This document shows positions 44,532 through 54,236 of a stretch of 64,000 nt of DNA, one piece after another; within the stretch, counting starts at the first letter, position 1, and each line of letters begins with the position of its first letter. The notes below the pieces were generated by a model. That model had not been told where the DNA came from. It saw only the letters and a list, made by a program, of their open reading frames with translations, and ran no database searches. The position numbers and the translations under genes were made by a program. The stretch comes from Dryocosmus kuriphilus (taxonomy: Eukaryota; Arthropoda; Insecta; Hymenoptera; Cynipidae), in NCBI GenBank assembly GCA_038277395.1, contig CM076196.1, positions 128,833,410 through 128,897,409 on the forward strand. Direction: 5' to 3'.

Positions 44532-45380
44532 TTGAACGACAATCAACAAACCCAATTAGAAAAACTATTAGAGGAGAAAATTAAAATTTATCAGGGGAAA
44601 GAACATAGGGCAACCCATTTAACAGAACACAAAATTGATGTTCAAGGACACGAGCCAATAAAACAGCGCTATTACCATGTAAGCCCCAAAATGAAACAGG
44701 AAATATTTAAGGAAGTTGAGAAAATGCTGGAACAGGGAATTATAAGACACTCTCATTCAGATTGGTCAAACCCAATCGTCATGATAAAGAAGCCAAACGT
44801 AGAATACAGATTTTGCTTAGATTTCCGTAATGTTAATAATTTAACCAAAAAAGACCTTTATCCAATACCACTCATGACCGAAACTTTCCAAAGGCTTGTG
44901 GATAAAATAATTACTCCGGACCTAAAGCCGAACGTTTTTTGTGTTTTGAATGACATAATTATAGTCACAGAAAATTTTGAGGATCATTTAAAATATTTGA
45001 ATACAGTTTTGGATAAATTAAAAAAAGGCAAGTCTAACGATCAGTCCAGATATGTGCGAATTTGGTTGCTCAGAGATAAGGTACTTGGTTTTTAAAGTTA
45101 ATGAAAAGGGACTCCAGGTTGACGAGGACAAAGTCCAACTAACCCTCAATTTTCCGAAACTGAAAAATGTCAAGCAAATCCAGCGTATTATAGGTATGGC
45201 CAACTGGTACCGAAAATTCATAACTCACTTTTCGGAAATTATGGAACCCTTAAATAGATTATTAAAAAAGAATAAGGCATGGGACTGGGGACTAGAGCAG
45301 GATGAAGTGTTCCAAAAAATTAAGGATCTTTTAACTACAGTATCAATTTTAACTTGTCCAGATTTCACGCAACCCTGACA
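44532..45380 (+). pseudogene. Gypsy reverse transcriptase with box A deleted
   Basis: The N-terminal part is normal ('HKIDVQGHEPIKQRYYHVSP', 'MLEQGIIRHSHSDWSNPIVM', 'FCLDFRNVNNLTKKDLYPIP'). Then 'YPIPLM' runs directly into 'TETFQRLVDKI'. The intervening ~60 residues with the first catalytic Asp (the LD...GYHQ block) and the GLKNAP block are missing without a frameshift. The usual YLDD is 'VLND', so one of the Asp pair is also lost. A frameshift near 45050 follows, and the thumb/connection continues in 45052-45378 ('VNEKGLQVDEDKVQ', 'RIIGMANWYRKFITHFSEIM'). Confidence 0.88.
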
Positions 45381-45770
45381 ACTCGAGAGAGATGCGAGTA
45401 ATACAGGTTTAGGAGCCGTACTTACTCAAACCATAGAGGGAAAAAATTACGTGATAGGATACGCGAGAAGAGCCCTTAACGACGCGGAAACCCGATACTC
45501 GGCCTCAGAAAAAGAGTGCTTAGCCGTGGTTTGGGCAATTAGAAAATTTAGACCGCACCTCGAAGACTATAGTTTCAAAGTCATTACGGACCATTTAGCG
45601 CTAAAATAGCTCCGTAACCTTAAAAATCCAACCGGTAGACTAGCCAGATGGGCACTGGAACTGCTCGGATAAGATTACGAGGTGATTTGTAGAAAGGGTA
45701 GTTCAAATGTAGTGCCGGATGCCCTATTAAGATCGAAAGAAATGGTAAACGCGGTCGCGTTTTCGTGTAT
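45381..45770 (+). pseudogene. Gypsy RNase H
   Basis: 'RDASNTGLGAVLTQ', 'YSASEKECLAVVWAIRKFRP', 'VITDHLALK' and 'SSNVVPDALLR' are the four conserved RNase H blocks with their acidic residues (Asp, Glu, Asp, Asp). Stops interrupt at about 45376, 45607 and 45670. It would degrade the RNA strand of the hybrid. Confidence 0.85.
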
Positions 45771-47037
45771 CACAGAAAATCCAAAAACGGACTTTGGCGA
45801 CCAGACAGATGACTGCTACTCAGATAAAATGAGACAGGTAAAAGAGAAACCGGAAGTACACGCAAAATGGCGGATACGAGACTCTCAGCTCAATTTTTAC
45901 AGGACTGACCCGTTAAAATCTAGTCTATTACCAGAGTCTAACCCATGGAAACTCGTCGTACCGAAAAAATTACGAAATCAGGTTCTTAAAGAAAACCACG
46001 ACAGTACATAAGCGGGACATTTAGGTTCCGAGAAAATGCATGCGAGAATTTCGGAGTACTACTTCTGGCCAGGGATGTATTCGGAAGTAATCAAATGCGT
46101 GAAAAACTGTACGGTATGTCAAAGAACTAAACCGAGCAACCAGGTTAAAATAGGGCTAATGGGAAAGAGAATAGTAGAAGAACCGTGGATCATGATTGCT
46201 GCAGATATCATGGGACTACTACCAACATCACAAAAGGGTAAAAATCAGTATATATTAGTTTTCGTGGATATTTTCCCAAAATGGGTGGAAATTATGTCTA
46301 TTAGAAAAGCAAACGGAACTACTATAGAGTCGGAATTCCATAAACGCGTCATTTCCCGTTGGGGAGCACCGCGGATTCTCCATACGGATAATGACACGGA
46401 ATTTGTAAATAAAACAGTGCTAGAATTAGCAGAAAAATTCGGAAGTAGACACTCAAAAACGCCATAATATTACCCCCAAGCTAACCCCACTGAAAGGTAC
46501 AATAGAACGATCAAGCAAATTATTAAAGCGTACCTCGACAATGATCATTCTACATGGGATGAATGTATAGAGGATCTGCAATTTGCGATAAGTACGAGCA
46601 AAAACGCGACAACGCAATTCACCCTTGCATTTTTTAATTTAGGTCGCGAATTAGAACCAATCCAATCCCTAAAAAGAGACCTAGAAGGAGACAGTGAAAT
46701 AGAATTTCAGAGCCTAGACAAGTGGACGGACAGGCTCAGAAGATTACAAATAATAAAGAAAGAAGTCCAAAAGAATTTGGACGAAGCTAATGAGAAACAG
46801 GCTTTAAGGTATAATTTAAGGAGAAGGGAAATCGAATTTAAAAAGGGAGACAAAGTCTTAAAAAAGGTAACAAAATTGTCGAATAAGGCACACAAGAAAG
46901 CAGGGAAACTTTTCGACCAGTACGAAGGTCCCTTTATCATTAAGCGGAAAATTTCCCCCACAATTTATGAATTCAAAAACCTTAAAGGAAAAAATATTGG
47001 GGAATTCAACATCAACGATTTAAAATTAGAAAATTAA
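45771..47037 (+). pseudogene. Gypsy integrase
   Basis: The zinc-binding domain spans the stop at 46009: 'AGHLGSEKMHARISEYYFWP' then 'CVKNCTVCQRTK'. The catalytic Asp are in 'MIAADIMGLLP' (about 46195) and 'ILHTDNDTEF' (about 46377). A stop at 46465 precedes 'YYPQANPTERYNRTIKQII', which has the Glu. The C-terminal region is open in 46777-47037 ('FDQYEGPFIIKRKISPTIYE'), the usual GPY/F-like end. With D, D and E all present, this is the least damaged catalytic domain of the element apart from its stops. Confidence 0.88.
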
Positions 47038-47593
47038 AATAGTAGTAACAAAGTATAGGTAATAGAAATTGAATTTAACTGAGGAGGGTCACAGACATTA
47101 AGGTAAGGCACACCATAGTTACAGTTTAAAGATTTTGAAATTGAAATTGGCAACAGGCAAAGAATATACTGTTCATATAATTTCGACAAACTCCAAACTC
47201 TAAACAGAAGGACATTTCCAGGATAGAAAACAATTTTTATTTTACTGCAAAATAAAGAACTCCATACAAAAACTCCAGACTCAAAACAAAAAGACAAGGA
47301 ACAACAAAAGGGCAGGACCCCGGGACATGTTCGGGACCGGGAAAGTTCCTTCTTTTTGTTTCAAGAGCGAGGGAGAAGCAGGGGATGCCAAGCTCTCGGC
47401 TGGCTCCGGAGGAGGAAAGCGAGAGAGGAGGAGAGAAGCATCAGAGTAAGGAAAGGACAAAGGAGACAACGGTGTTGGACGACGCCTTCGCACTGAGGAA
47501 ACAATTAATTTAAATATTCTTTTGTTTTTCATGTATAATATTATGTAATGCATTTTACTTTTGAACTGTTCCGGGTATACACCCGAACCCCGT
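47038..47593 (+). other. Gypsy 3' untranslated region
   Basis: No frame with recognisable product. 47340-47480 is GC- and GA-richer than the rest. It ends at the polypurine tract. Confidence 0.6.
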
Positions 47594-47615
47594 TAGAGGG
47601 GGGGGGGGGGGGGGG
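47594..47615 (+). other. Gypsy polypurine tract
   Basis: AGAG followed by an 18-base G run stands immediately before the 3' LTR. This is the site and composition for plus-strand priming. The G run is unusually long and may have expanded by slippage. Confidence 0.75.
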
Positions 47616-48006
47616 TAGCACGGACGTTACCTGGTGGGTGACGGGGATCGGGGCCGAGCTCGGCCGGAAACTTACGACGGTTCCCGACCGGTCAGTCGTT
47701 TTTTTGGGTCTCGCCACTCCCCCGAGATCATGTAACTCTGTCTTAGTCTTGGTCCTAATCTCGCACCGTCGGTCGTTGGCTCTTGACCCAGTCTCTGTAA
47801 CGCCGTCTGAATATAGTTTCGCAGCCCGTTTTTGGCTCTTAAGTCTTTCACCTTGTTTAAAACTGACGCCACTACTGTCCGCTGGTTTTAAGTAACAATA
47901 TATTGTCCTTAATCTCGCCAATCCCATTTGTTTTATTGTGTCTTCTCCCATGCTCGGCGTGCTCATCCTTAACCCTTTCCCTGGTGAGATACTTTCATGC
48001 TCTACA
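47616..48006 (+). repeat. 3' LTR of the Gypsy element
   Basis: Starts TAGCACGGACGTTAC, a slightly damaged form of the 5' LTR start, and ends CATGCTCTACA. It is collinear with 34432-34823 with many substitutions. Confidence 0.85.
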
Positions 48007-48585
48007 AAGTTTTATGTCGTAAAGATGTGGTAAGAACATCACGTCGTAAGGATGCCGTAAAAGACTTCTACCGGCTTGCCCAATTTTCCCTGCCACTTAG
48101 TCGAATTAAATTCTTATGAATTTAGTACTTTATTGTCCCAAAGAAGACTATCCTACCGAACATTTACAAATACGGAGTCAACTATATTATGCTTGGATAG
48201 TGTCTTATATATCCATTTAGCAACACATATAGAGATACGACACTCTAGAGAAGAATAATATAGATGTTACACGCTGTACTTGGAAATCTGTGTTAAGACA
48301 GTTTTCTTCGGGACAGTCGCTTTACGTTTTCACAGCGCTTAATATATATGAAGCTCTTTCCAACTCAAAAGGGAGACATAATTTCTAGATTTTAAAAGAA
48401 TTACCAACTCCCACTTTGGAAATTAAATCTCTCGACATATCGAAGTATTAGGATAATTGTGCAATTTAATCATAAAAAAATTATTTTAAATTTGGTATAA
48501 TGTGTAATTACTTAGTCGCAAATTTCCCGTCATTACACGTGAAATACACAATAATCGAATTAATCTTAAATTTAATCTGGAAGCT
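48007..48585 (+). repeat. R3 repeat unit, right half after the Gypsy insertion
   Basis: AAGTTTTATGTCGTAAAGAT continues the unit broken at 34431. It includes the inverted arms around 48185-48255 (TAGTGTCTTATATATCC against GATACGACACTCTAGAG) and the 'TTTTAAAAGAATTACCAACT' block. It ends where another element (48586) is inserted. Confidence 0.75.
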
Positions 48586-49430
48586 ATGTAAAGGGTGGGT
48601 CACGTGACCAAGCTAGTCCTTAATTTCTTTTCTCCGAACTCATGTGCAAACGAAATAAAGTATCGCTCTGAACGTTTGGAAAATGAAAAAGTAGGCAATA
48701 AAGTAGGTGCCACTACTTTGCTTTGTTGGAAATTCGTAAAAAAATTTTTTCAAGCAAAATAAAATTAGCATTATCAGTATTCCATTTGTCCCAACTCATG
48801 TCCGCGCGGTATAATACATTCAAAATTTGGCACAGTAAATACAAGGCACTAATGAAGGAGCGTCTGGTCCTACATACTTACAATTGTCGAAAAAGTTTTT
48901 TTTTTTTAATTAAAAATTTGGAGTGATACCGATTACCAACCATGTTGTAGAACTTGATTGCAGGATGTTTTAGGACACTGCAGATGATTTTCAATTTTGG
49001 AATGAAGCATTTTTGAGGATAGTATCCATGAAACTTGGAACGAGAAAACACAAACATTGTTCACGAGCAATATACGTAAATAGTGCAAATAATAGTATTT
49101 GCGCTTGTAATGCAACAAACAAACTTTTAAAGTTATAAAAGTAACGGAACCCTGGCCGCCGTGGGTAATTTAGGTAATGCAGATTACATGAGTCTTTACC
49201 GACAGATTAGGCACGTGTACCTAGCGCAAAGTGCATCCGTTTCTATTCATTATTTTGATAATAAACTTTTATTGCTTCCCGAATTCACGCTTTTCCACAC
49301 ACTATTGTTTTTACATTTTTATTAATATTTTCCCAAATGTTTTCCGCTTTATTTTAAATTGTATTTTTAAATATGAGGCGAAAAATATCGAACTCAGGAC
49401 TGGCTTGGTCACGTGACCCACCTTTTACAT
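48586..49430. mobile_element. 845-bp inverted-repeat element (MITE-like)
   Basis: 35-bp termini match at 33 positions: 48586-48620 begins ATGTAAAGGGTGGGTCACGT, and 49396-49430 is its reverse complement with two changes. The ends contain the palindrome GGTCACGTGACC. It sits inside an R3 unit. The interior is AT-rich with no transposase. I did not find a clear target duplication, so the superfamily is open. Confidence 0.75.
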
Positions 49431-50610
49431 GGCCTTGAGACACGTTTAAATAATTCGGATGAAAATATTGAATTTTAAAGTGTAGATGATATCTATGCTC
49501 CGAACAGCATGCAAGTTTCATGTCGTAAAGATATAGTAACTACGTCGTAAGGATGTCGTAAAGACTTTGGTCCACTTGGCCAATTTCCAATTCCCACTTC
49601 GGAAATTAAATTCTTATCAATTTTGTACTTTACTGTCCCTAAGAAAACTGTTCTACCAAACATTTCCAAATATAGAATCAACTATATTATGCTTCACTAG
49701 AGTCCTGTATCTCTATTTACTCGTGCTAACACATATAGAGATACGACACTCTAGAGCAGAATAATATAGTTCATACACTCTGTAATCGGAAATATTAAGA
49801 CACGTTTAAATAATTCTTCTGAAAAATTTGAATTTTAAAGTATGTATAGGTGATATCTGTACTCCGAAGAGACATACAAGTTTCATGTCGTAAATATGTA
49901 GTAAAGACGTCACAAGGATGTCGTAAAGACTTTGGGCCACTTGGCCAATTTCTTAATCCCAGTTGGAAAATTGAATCTCTCGAAATATGAAGTATTAAGC
50001 TGATTTTGCGACTTAATAATAAAAAAAATCATTTTAAATTTGGTACAATATATAAGTACTACTCGCAAATTCCTCGTCATTACACATTAAATACTCAATA
50101 ATCGACTTAATCTTAAATATAATTCTAGGACACTTTTAAAAATTCGTATGAAAAATTTGAATTTTGAGGTATAGATGATATCTGCGCTCCGAACAGACAT
50201 ACAAGTTTCCTGTCGTAAAGATGTATTAACGACGTCGTAAAGATGTCACAAAAGACTTTGGTCTACTTGGCCAATTACTAACTCCCAGTTCGGAAATTAA
50301 ATTTATCAACATATGAAGTATTAGGCTAATTTTGTGACTTAATAATAAAAAAAATCGTTCTAAATTTGGTATAATATGTAAGTACCCCTCGCAAATTTCT
50401 CTTCATTACATGTGAAATATACAGTAATCGACTTAATCTTAAATATATAATCCTAGGACACGTTTAAATAATTCGTATGAAAAATTTGAATTTGGAAGTA
50501 TAGATGATATTTTTGCTCCGAACAGACATACAAGATTCCTGTCGTAAAGATCTAGTAACGACGCCGTAAGGGTTGTCATAAAGACTTCGGTCCACTTGGA
50601 CAATTAAGGC
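49431..50610 (+). repeat. R3 tandem array, four units
   Basis: Unit starts marked by 'CACGTTTAAATAATTC' or variants fall near 49440, 49800, 50128 and 50457, giving periods of about 360, 328 and 329 bp. Each unit has 'TTTGAATTTTAAAGTATAGA', 'GCTCCGAACAGACATACAAG', two or three 'GTCGTAAAGATGT' steps and 'TTGGCCAATT'. The first unit carries the hairpin block; the next two carry a different second half ending in 'ATAATCGACTTAATCTTAAA'. Confidence 0.8.
49675..49780. repeat. Imperfect inverted repeat inside R3
   Basis: The left arm 49675-49718 (..CTAGAGTCCTGTATCTCTAT..) pairs with the right arm 49731-49780 (..ATAGAGATACGACACTCTAG..) around a 12-base loop. The same structure is seen at 48170-48270 and in decayed form near 29960-30050. 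It may be the fused ends of a small inserted element or a functional hairpin of the repeat. Confidence 0.7.
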
Positions 50611-50879
50611 AAATAAGGGATGGCCAAGGATAGAAAAAGATAGGTAGTTGTGACCAGAATGATACATGCATGAAGAGAAAAGGATAAAGTTTGAGAGATC
50701 TCTATCGTTTTGTATCAACCAATTTCTATCTTTTTTAATCTTTTCACTTTCAGTCAGGTTTGAAAGAGACTAGATTCTTATTATTTTCGCTACCTAATCG
50801 AGGAATGAAGAACAAGGGACAGAAACGGCATTTTTAGGGATACGTTTTGAGTATCTTTTAATGCAAAAGCCTTCTTACC

Positions 50880-51320
50880 GGGCATTCTTTAATACTTTGT
50901 AAAAGTAAATAAATAACAATAATTCAATATTTTACAGTTAAAACACCTTTCAACAATTTTTATTAACCATTTAAATTTTTAAGGATTGTTGATATGTGTA
51001 CACGCGACAGATATACTAGTTTCATACCAATTATACCGTCAAGATGTCGGCCACGACGTCGTAAAGATGTAGTAAAGACCTTGGCCCACTTTGGCAATTT
51101 TCGCTTCCCGAAATCCAATTAAATTCCGAGCATTATAAAATTAATATATGTACAACACTAAATACATATGTAATTCTTTCCAATATAATGGGGAGAAGGA
51201 ATTTGTAGATCGTAAAAGAATTACCTGATACGAGCAATTTCCCCTTTCACGGAGTCGAATGTCTCGAAGGAAATTGTAAAATCTAATTACGCTTTCCGAA
51301 AGCAGTATCGGACGGAAGAA
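50880..51320 (+). repeat. Diverged R3 unit
   Basis: 'GACGTCGTAAAGATGTAGTA' and 'CCCACTTTGGCAATTTTC', then 'GTAAAAGAATTACC', follow the R3 order at lower identity. Confidence 0.6.
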
Positions 51321-52720
51321 CGAAGATTAGAGCTTGAGTTCTTATGTCCTCTCTATAAAAAGAAACACAAACATTTAGTCACATCAGTTATTTTTTGAAG
51401 TAAACAAAATTAAAAACATTAAAAAAGTTTTTTAAAAATTATTTTCTTAAATTCTGTTTACTGGGTACGTAACAAAATATTGCTCCAATAAACTTGTATG
51501 TAGAAGAAGTTGGATAACATATTGATCATGATACGGTAAAATAACAGCTTTTTGTAATATTTTCGAGGGAAAACATGTCACTGAATTGCCCGATAAACTA
51601 GGAGTGACATGCAAATCCATAAGCTGAGAATTTCCAGGATAATCTGCAAGCGGCTCCAGATTAAGAAGTTTCTCTCAAAATGTTACAATCTGACCATTTC
51701 TTTCTCCTATATTTGTTATACAGATGACATTTCCGTTCTTCCAATAGCAACAGTTGTTAAACGTCTGGTTTGTAAGTTTGAAATTCTCGAATATTATAGC
51801 TTCGTAGGCTTTTGCGCAGCCAGCAGGAATGTTAGTAGATTCTTTACCTACAATAGGAAAAATGAACTTTTCCGTAGTACAGAGTGGTTTTTTTCGCAAT
51901 TACTTACTTCAATTTGCCTTCGGAAGATTTGCGGCAATGGATCATCTGATCTGTGAACTAATTTCTGGACTAGTTGCATAAAGTTTGTAACGTGGCAGTT
52001 TCGACTACACGTTACATGTATTTGTATGTGCCTCTTTATTATGTAAACAGCTCCTCTTTCCTTCGCGGAGGCCCCCGTGAGAGTGAAGTCCAGACAGAAC
52101 TCAATTATTTTTAAGATTTCTGTTCGTCTTTTCTTTTTATATGAGATATTTTTATAATATTGGTCAAATTTCTCTGGGTAGAATTAAGGGTTTCGGTTCT
52201 TAGTCTTATGATTTTGGTTTCCTTTTTTCGTTTTATTTATCTTTTGGCTGAGTCGAATCCTCGGAGACGTATGTAAATTACAGACTTGAGACTATTAGAC
52301 AACACAACGCCAGGATGACGTCACCTCCATCTTGATGTAGCACAGGCCAGACCCTATCCAACGAAGTTGAACGGTCGTGATCACCCAAGCTGTCGTCCAC
52401 CGTAGGCAGGGTGCGGATGGGAGTCCTGTCCCTGAAACGCTCACGACCGAGGAAATACTCGTGAATAGTGGCAGTGACGAAATCTCTCGGGGAGTCGAGA
52501 AGTCGACTACCCTCGTATTATCACCAACTGCTAAGATCTACAGGGTCAGACACGGCGCAGCGGTGTACGCGAAGCGTCACTTCTGTCCAAGCTACATCAA
52601 CTCCCATAGGCAGAAATGGCACATTTTCCAACTTTGGCGCGGGGGTCCAAGAGGCAGTGAGGGGTATAGAAATAGTTCACCGCCCGGCACAGATGGCTCT
52701 CGCGCTGATCACAGCTGATC
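51321..52720. other. Region without an assignable gene
   Basis: TGTAACGTG..CACGTTACA at 51986-52016 resembles an LTR start, but no partner or primer site is found. 52300-52740 is GC-rich and has two overlapping plus-strand frames (52377-52718 and 52468-52761) with no recognisable product. A plus-strand frame at 51609-51956 is also unassigned. Confidence 0.4.
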
Positions 52721-52721
52721 G

Positions 52722-52830
52722 ACAGTGTAGCTTTTGCACCAATCACAAATCTCCTTTCTGATAATTTAACCTCAAAGTGATCAAACTCTTTACACCTAAT
52801 TTCCAAAGGACAATTGACGATTGTGTAACC
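52722..52830 (+). repeat. Left half of the small inverted-repeat element (first copy)
   Basis: 'GTAGCTTTTGCACCAATCAC', 'CTCCTTTCTGA' and 'CCAAAGGACAATTGACGATT' match 61156-61292 and 63669-63783 in the same order. No right arm follows. Confidence 0.7.
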
Positions 52831-53233
52831 AGAGATGATAAGCGTACATCACTAGGTGGTGTGCGTGTGTGTGAGTGTCCACAGTGTTTGAGTATATAGG
52901 CGTGTCGCGGTTGTGGGTGGGTGAGACTGTAAGTACGGCGGCGACACGAGTGGATTCAGAGCTGATGGCTCCCGATCATTCGCCCCCCCCCCCCCCCCAT
53001 TCCATCGACGAAGCAGATCAGTTCCAAGCGTTCCAAGTTCCAACAAAAATTCCAATTTCAAATACGGTCGGGATTTTTCGCTGTGCGCGCCAAAGAGGCG
53101 AAGCGACGTTCAAATACGGTCGGGACTTTTCACTGTGGGCGCCAAAGAGGCGACGCTCTATTGTTACAGACTGTTTAGTTGTAAGTATAATTAAAAATCA
53201 GGTAAGTAGGTACCATTCAATGTTAAACTGTGA
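52831..53233. other. Spacer with poly-C and a 52-bp tandem duplication
   Basis: A run of 17 C (about 52982-52998) is followed by two copies of a 52-bp unit starting at 53057 and 53109 (TTCAAATACGGTCGGGA...). The open frame 52875-53252 crosses these and looks incidental. Confidence 0.6.
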
Positions 53234-54236
53234 ACATGTACGGAGCCTGTAAAATTTTTGGAGTGAAATTCAATCATCCAAATAACTTAACTCGACATTT
53301 AAAGGAGCAACATCATGTGGAAATTTATAAATTAAGTTTATTTCCCTTTTCCATGTGTGACAGGGCCTTTTCATCTAAATAATTCTAGCATTAGTTGATT
53401 TTTGCGTATTTTAGAACTAATACAAATTATTTTCATCAGTTTTATTCTCTATGATTTGTGCTAAAAAATTATAAAATTATTTAAAAACAATTTTTTAAAT
53501 AATCTTTAATCCTCGATGATATTCGAGATTCACAAAAAATAATTTTTATATTTTACGGTACGAAAAGATAACTCCAAAGATATTACGGTGGATATTAACA
53601 TTCTTAAAGTTTTGATTTCATGATTTTATAATTATAAAAAATTATTTTCTGTCAAATCAATCTCTATTTTACATGATAAAACACAAAAATTTTCAAATAA
53701 ATTATTCATTATTTCAAAAATATGTTTTTCAACACAATATAAAATAATATTAAGCTATGACGGATCTTCCTTTTACGAGAATATATCGATCTTAAACATT
53801 TTTGAAAAGTTGATTTTATAATTTCAGGACAAGTATTATTAAAAATTTTTTTTCCGGAACTAGAAGTTGTTGCCAAACTAAACATATTGTACGATAATTT
53901 AATTAATTTTAGGTGTGACAAGATTTTTGTTGATCAAGACTCTCTGAATAGACACGCAAGTCAACTGCATGTAGACAAACGGCAATGTGGTGAAAACGAT
54001 GTCGATAAAAAATGTATTACTTGTCCTGTTTGCAAAAAAGAATTTACGCCAAACAAAAACATTTACAGACATTTGTGTAATCAACATAAACAGGAGCCTT
54101 TAGTGGAGAAGGAAGAAAAACGGTTTTGTCCGCTGTGCGAGAATAAATACCATTTGTATGCTGATTACAGACCATATCGCAAAGGAACACGAATTAAATC
54201 TAGAAACAGAGGAACTGAAGTTTTCATCAGAAGATG

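Larger units (their letters stand above)
34432..48006 (+). mobile_element. Gypsy (Ty3-like) LTR retrotransposon, interrupted by a LINE
   Basis: Two LTRs in the same orientation (392 and 391 bp) enclose a primer-binding site, gag, protease, reverse transcriptase, RNase H, integrase and a polypurine tract, in Gypsy order. About 5.2 kb of the span (35862-41057) is a later LINE. Flanks AAAT and AAGT are a possible 4-bp target duplication with one change. Many stops, frameshifts and catalytic losses show that it is inactive. The LTRs differ at many sites, which agrees with an old insertion. Confidence 0.9.

Noticed and set aside
34432..48006. Two independent solo LTRs flanking unrelated DNA
   Set aside because: A primer-binding site follows the left LTR, a polypurine tract precedes the right one, and gag-pol in the same orientation lies between, so they are one element.
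49431..51320. CRISPR-like array
   Set aside because: The ~330-bp repeating units have no short-repeat/unique-spacer pattern, and the sequence is eukaryotic transposon-rich DNA.
52377..52761. Two overlapping plus-strand frames in a GC-rich patch
   Set aside because: They overlap in different frames with no family resemblance; kept only as an unassigned region.
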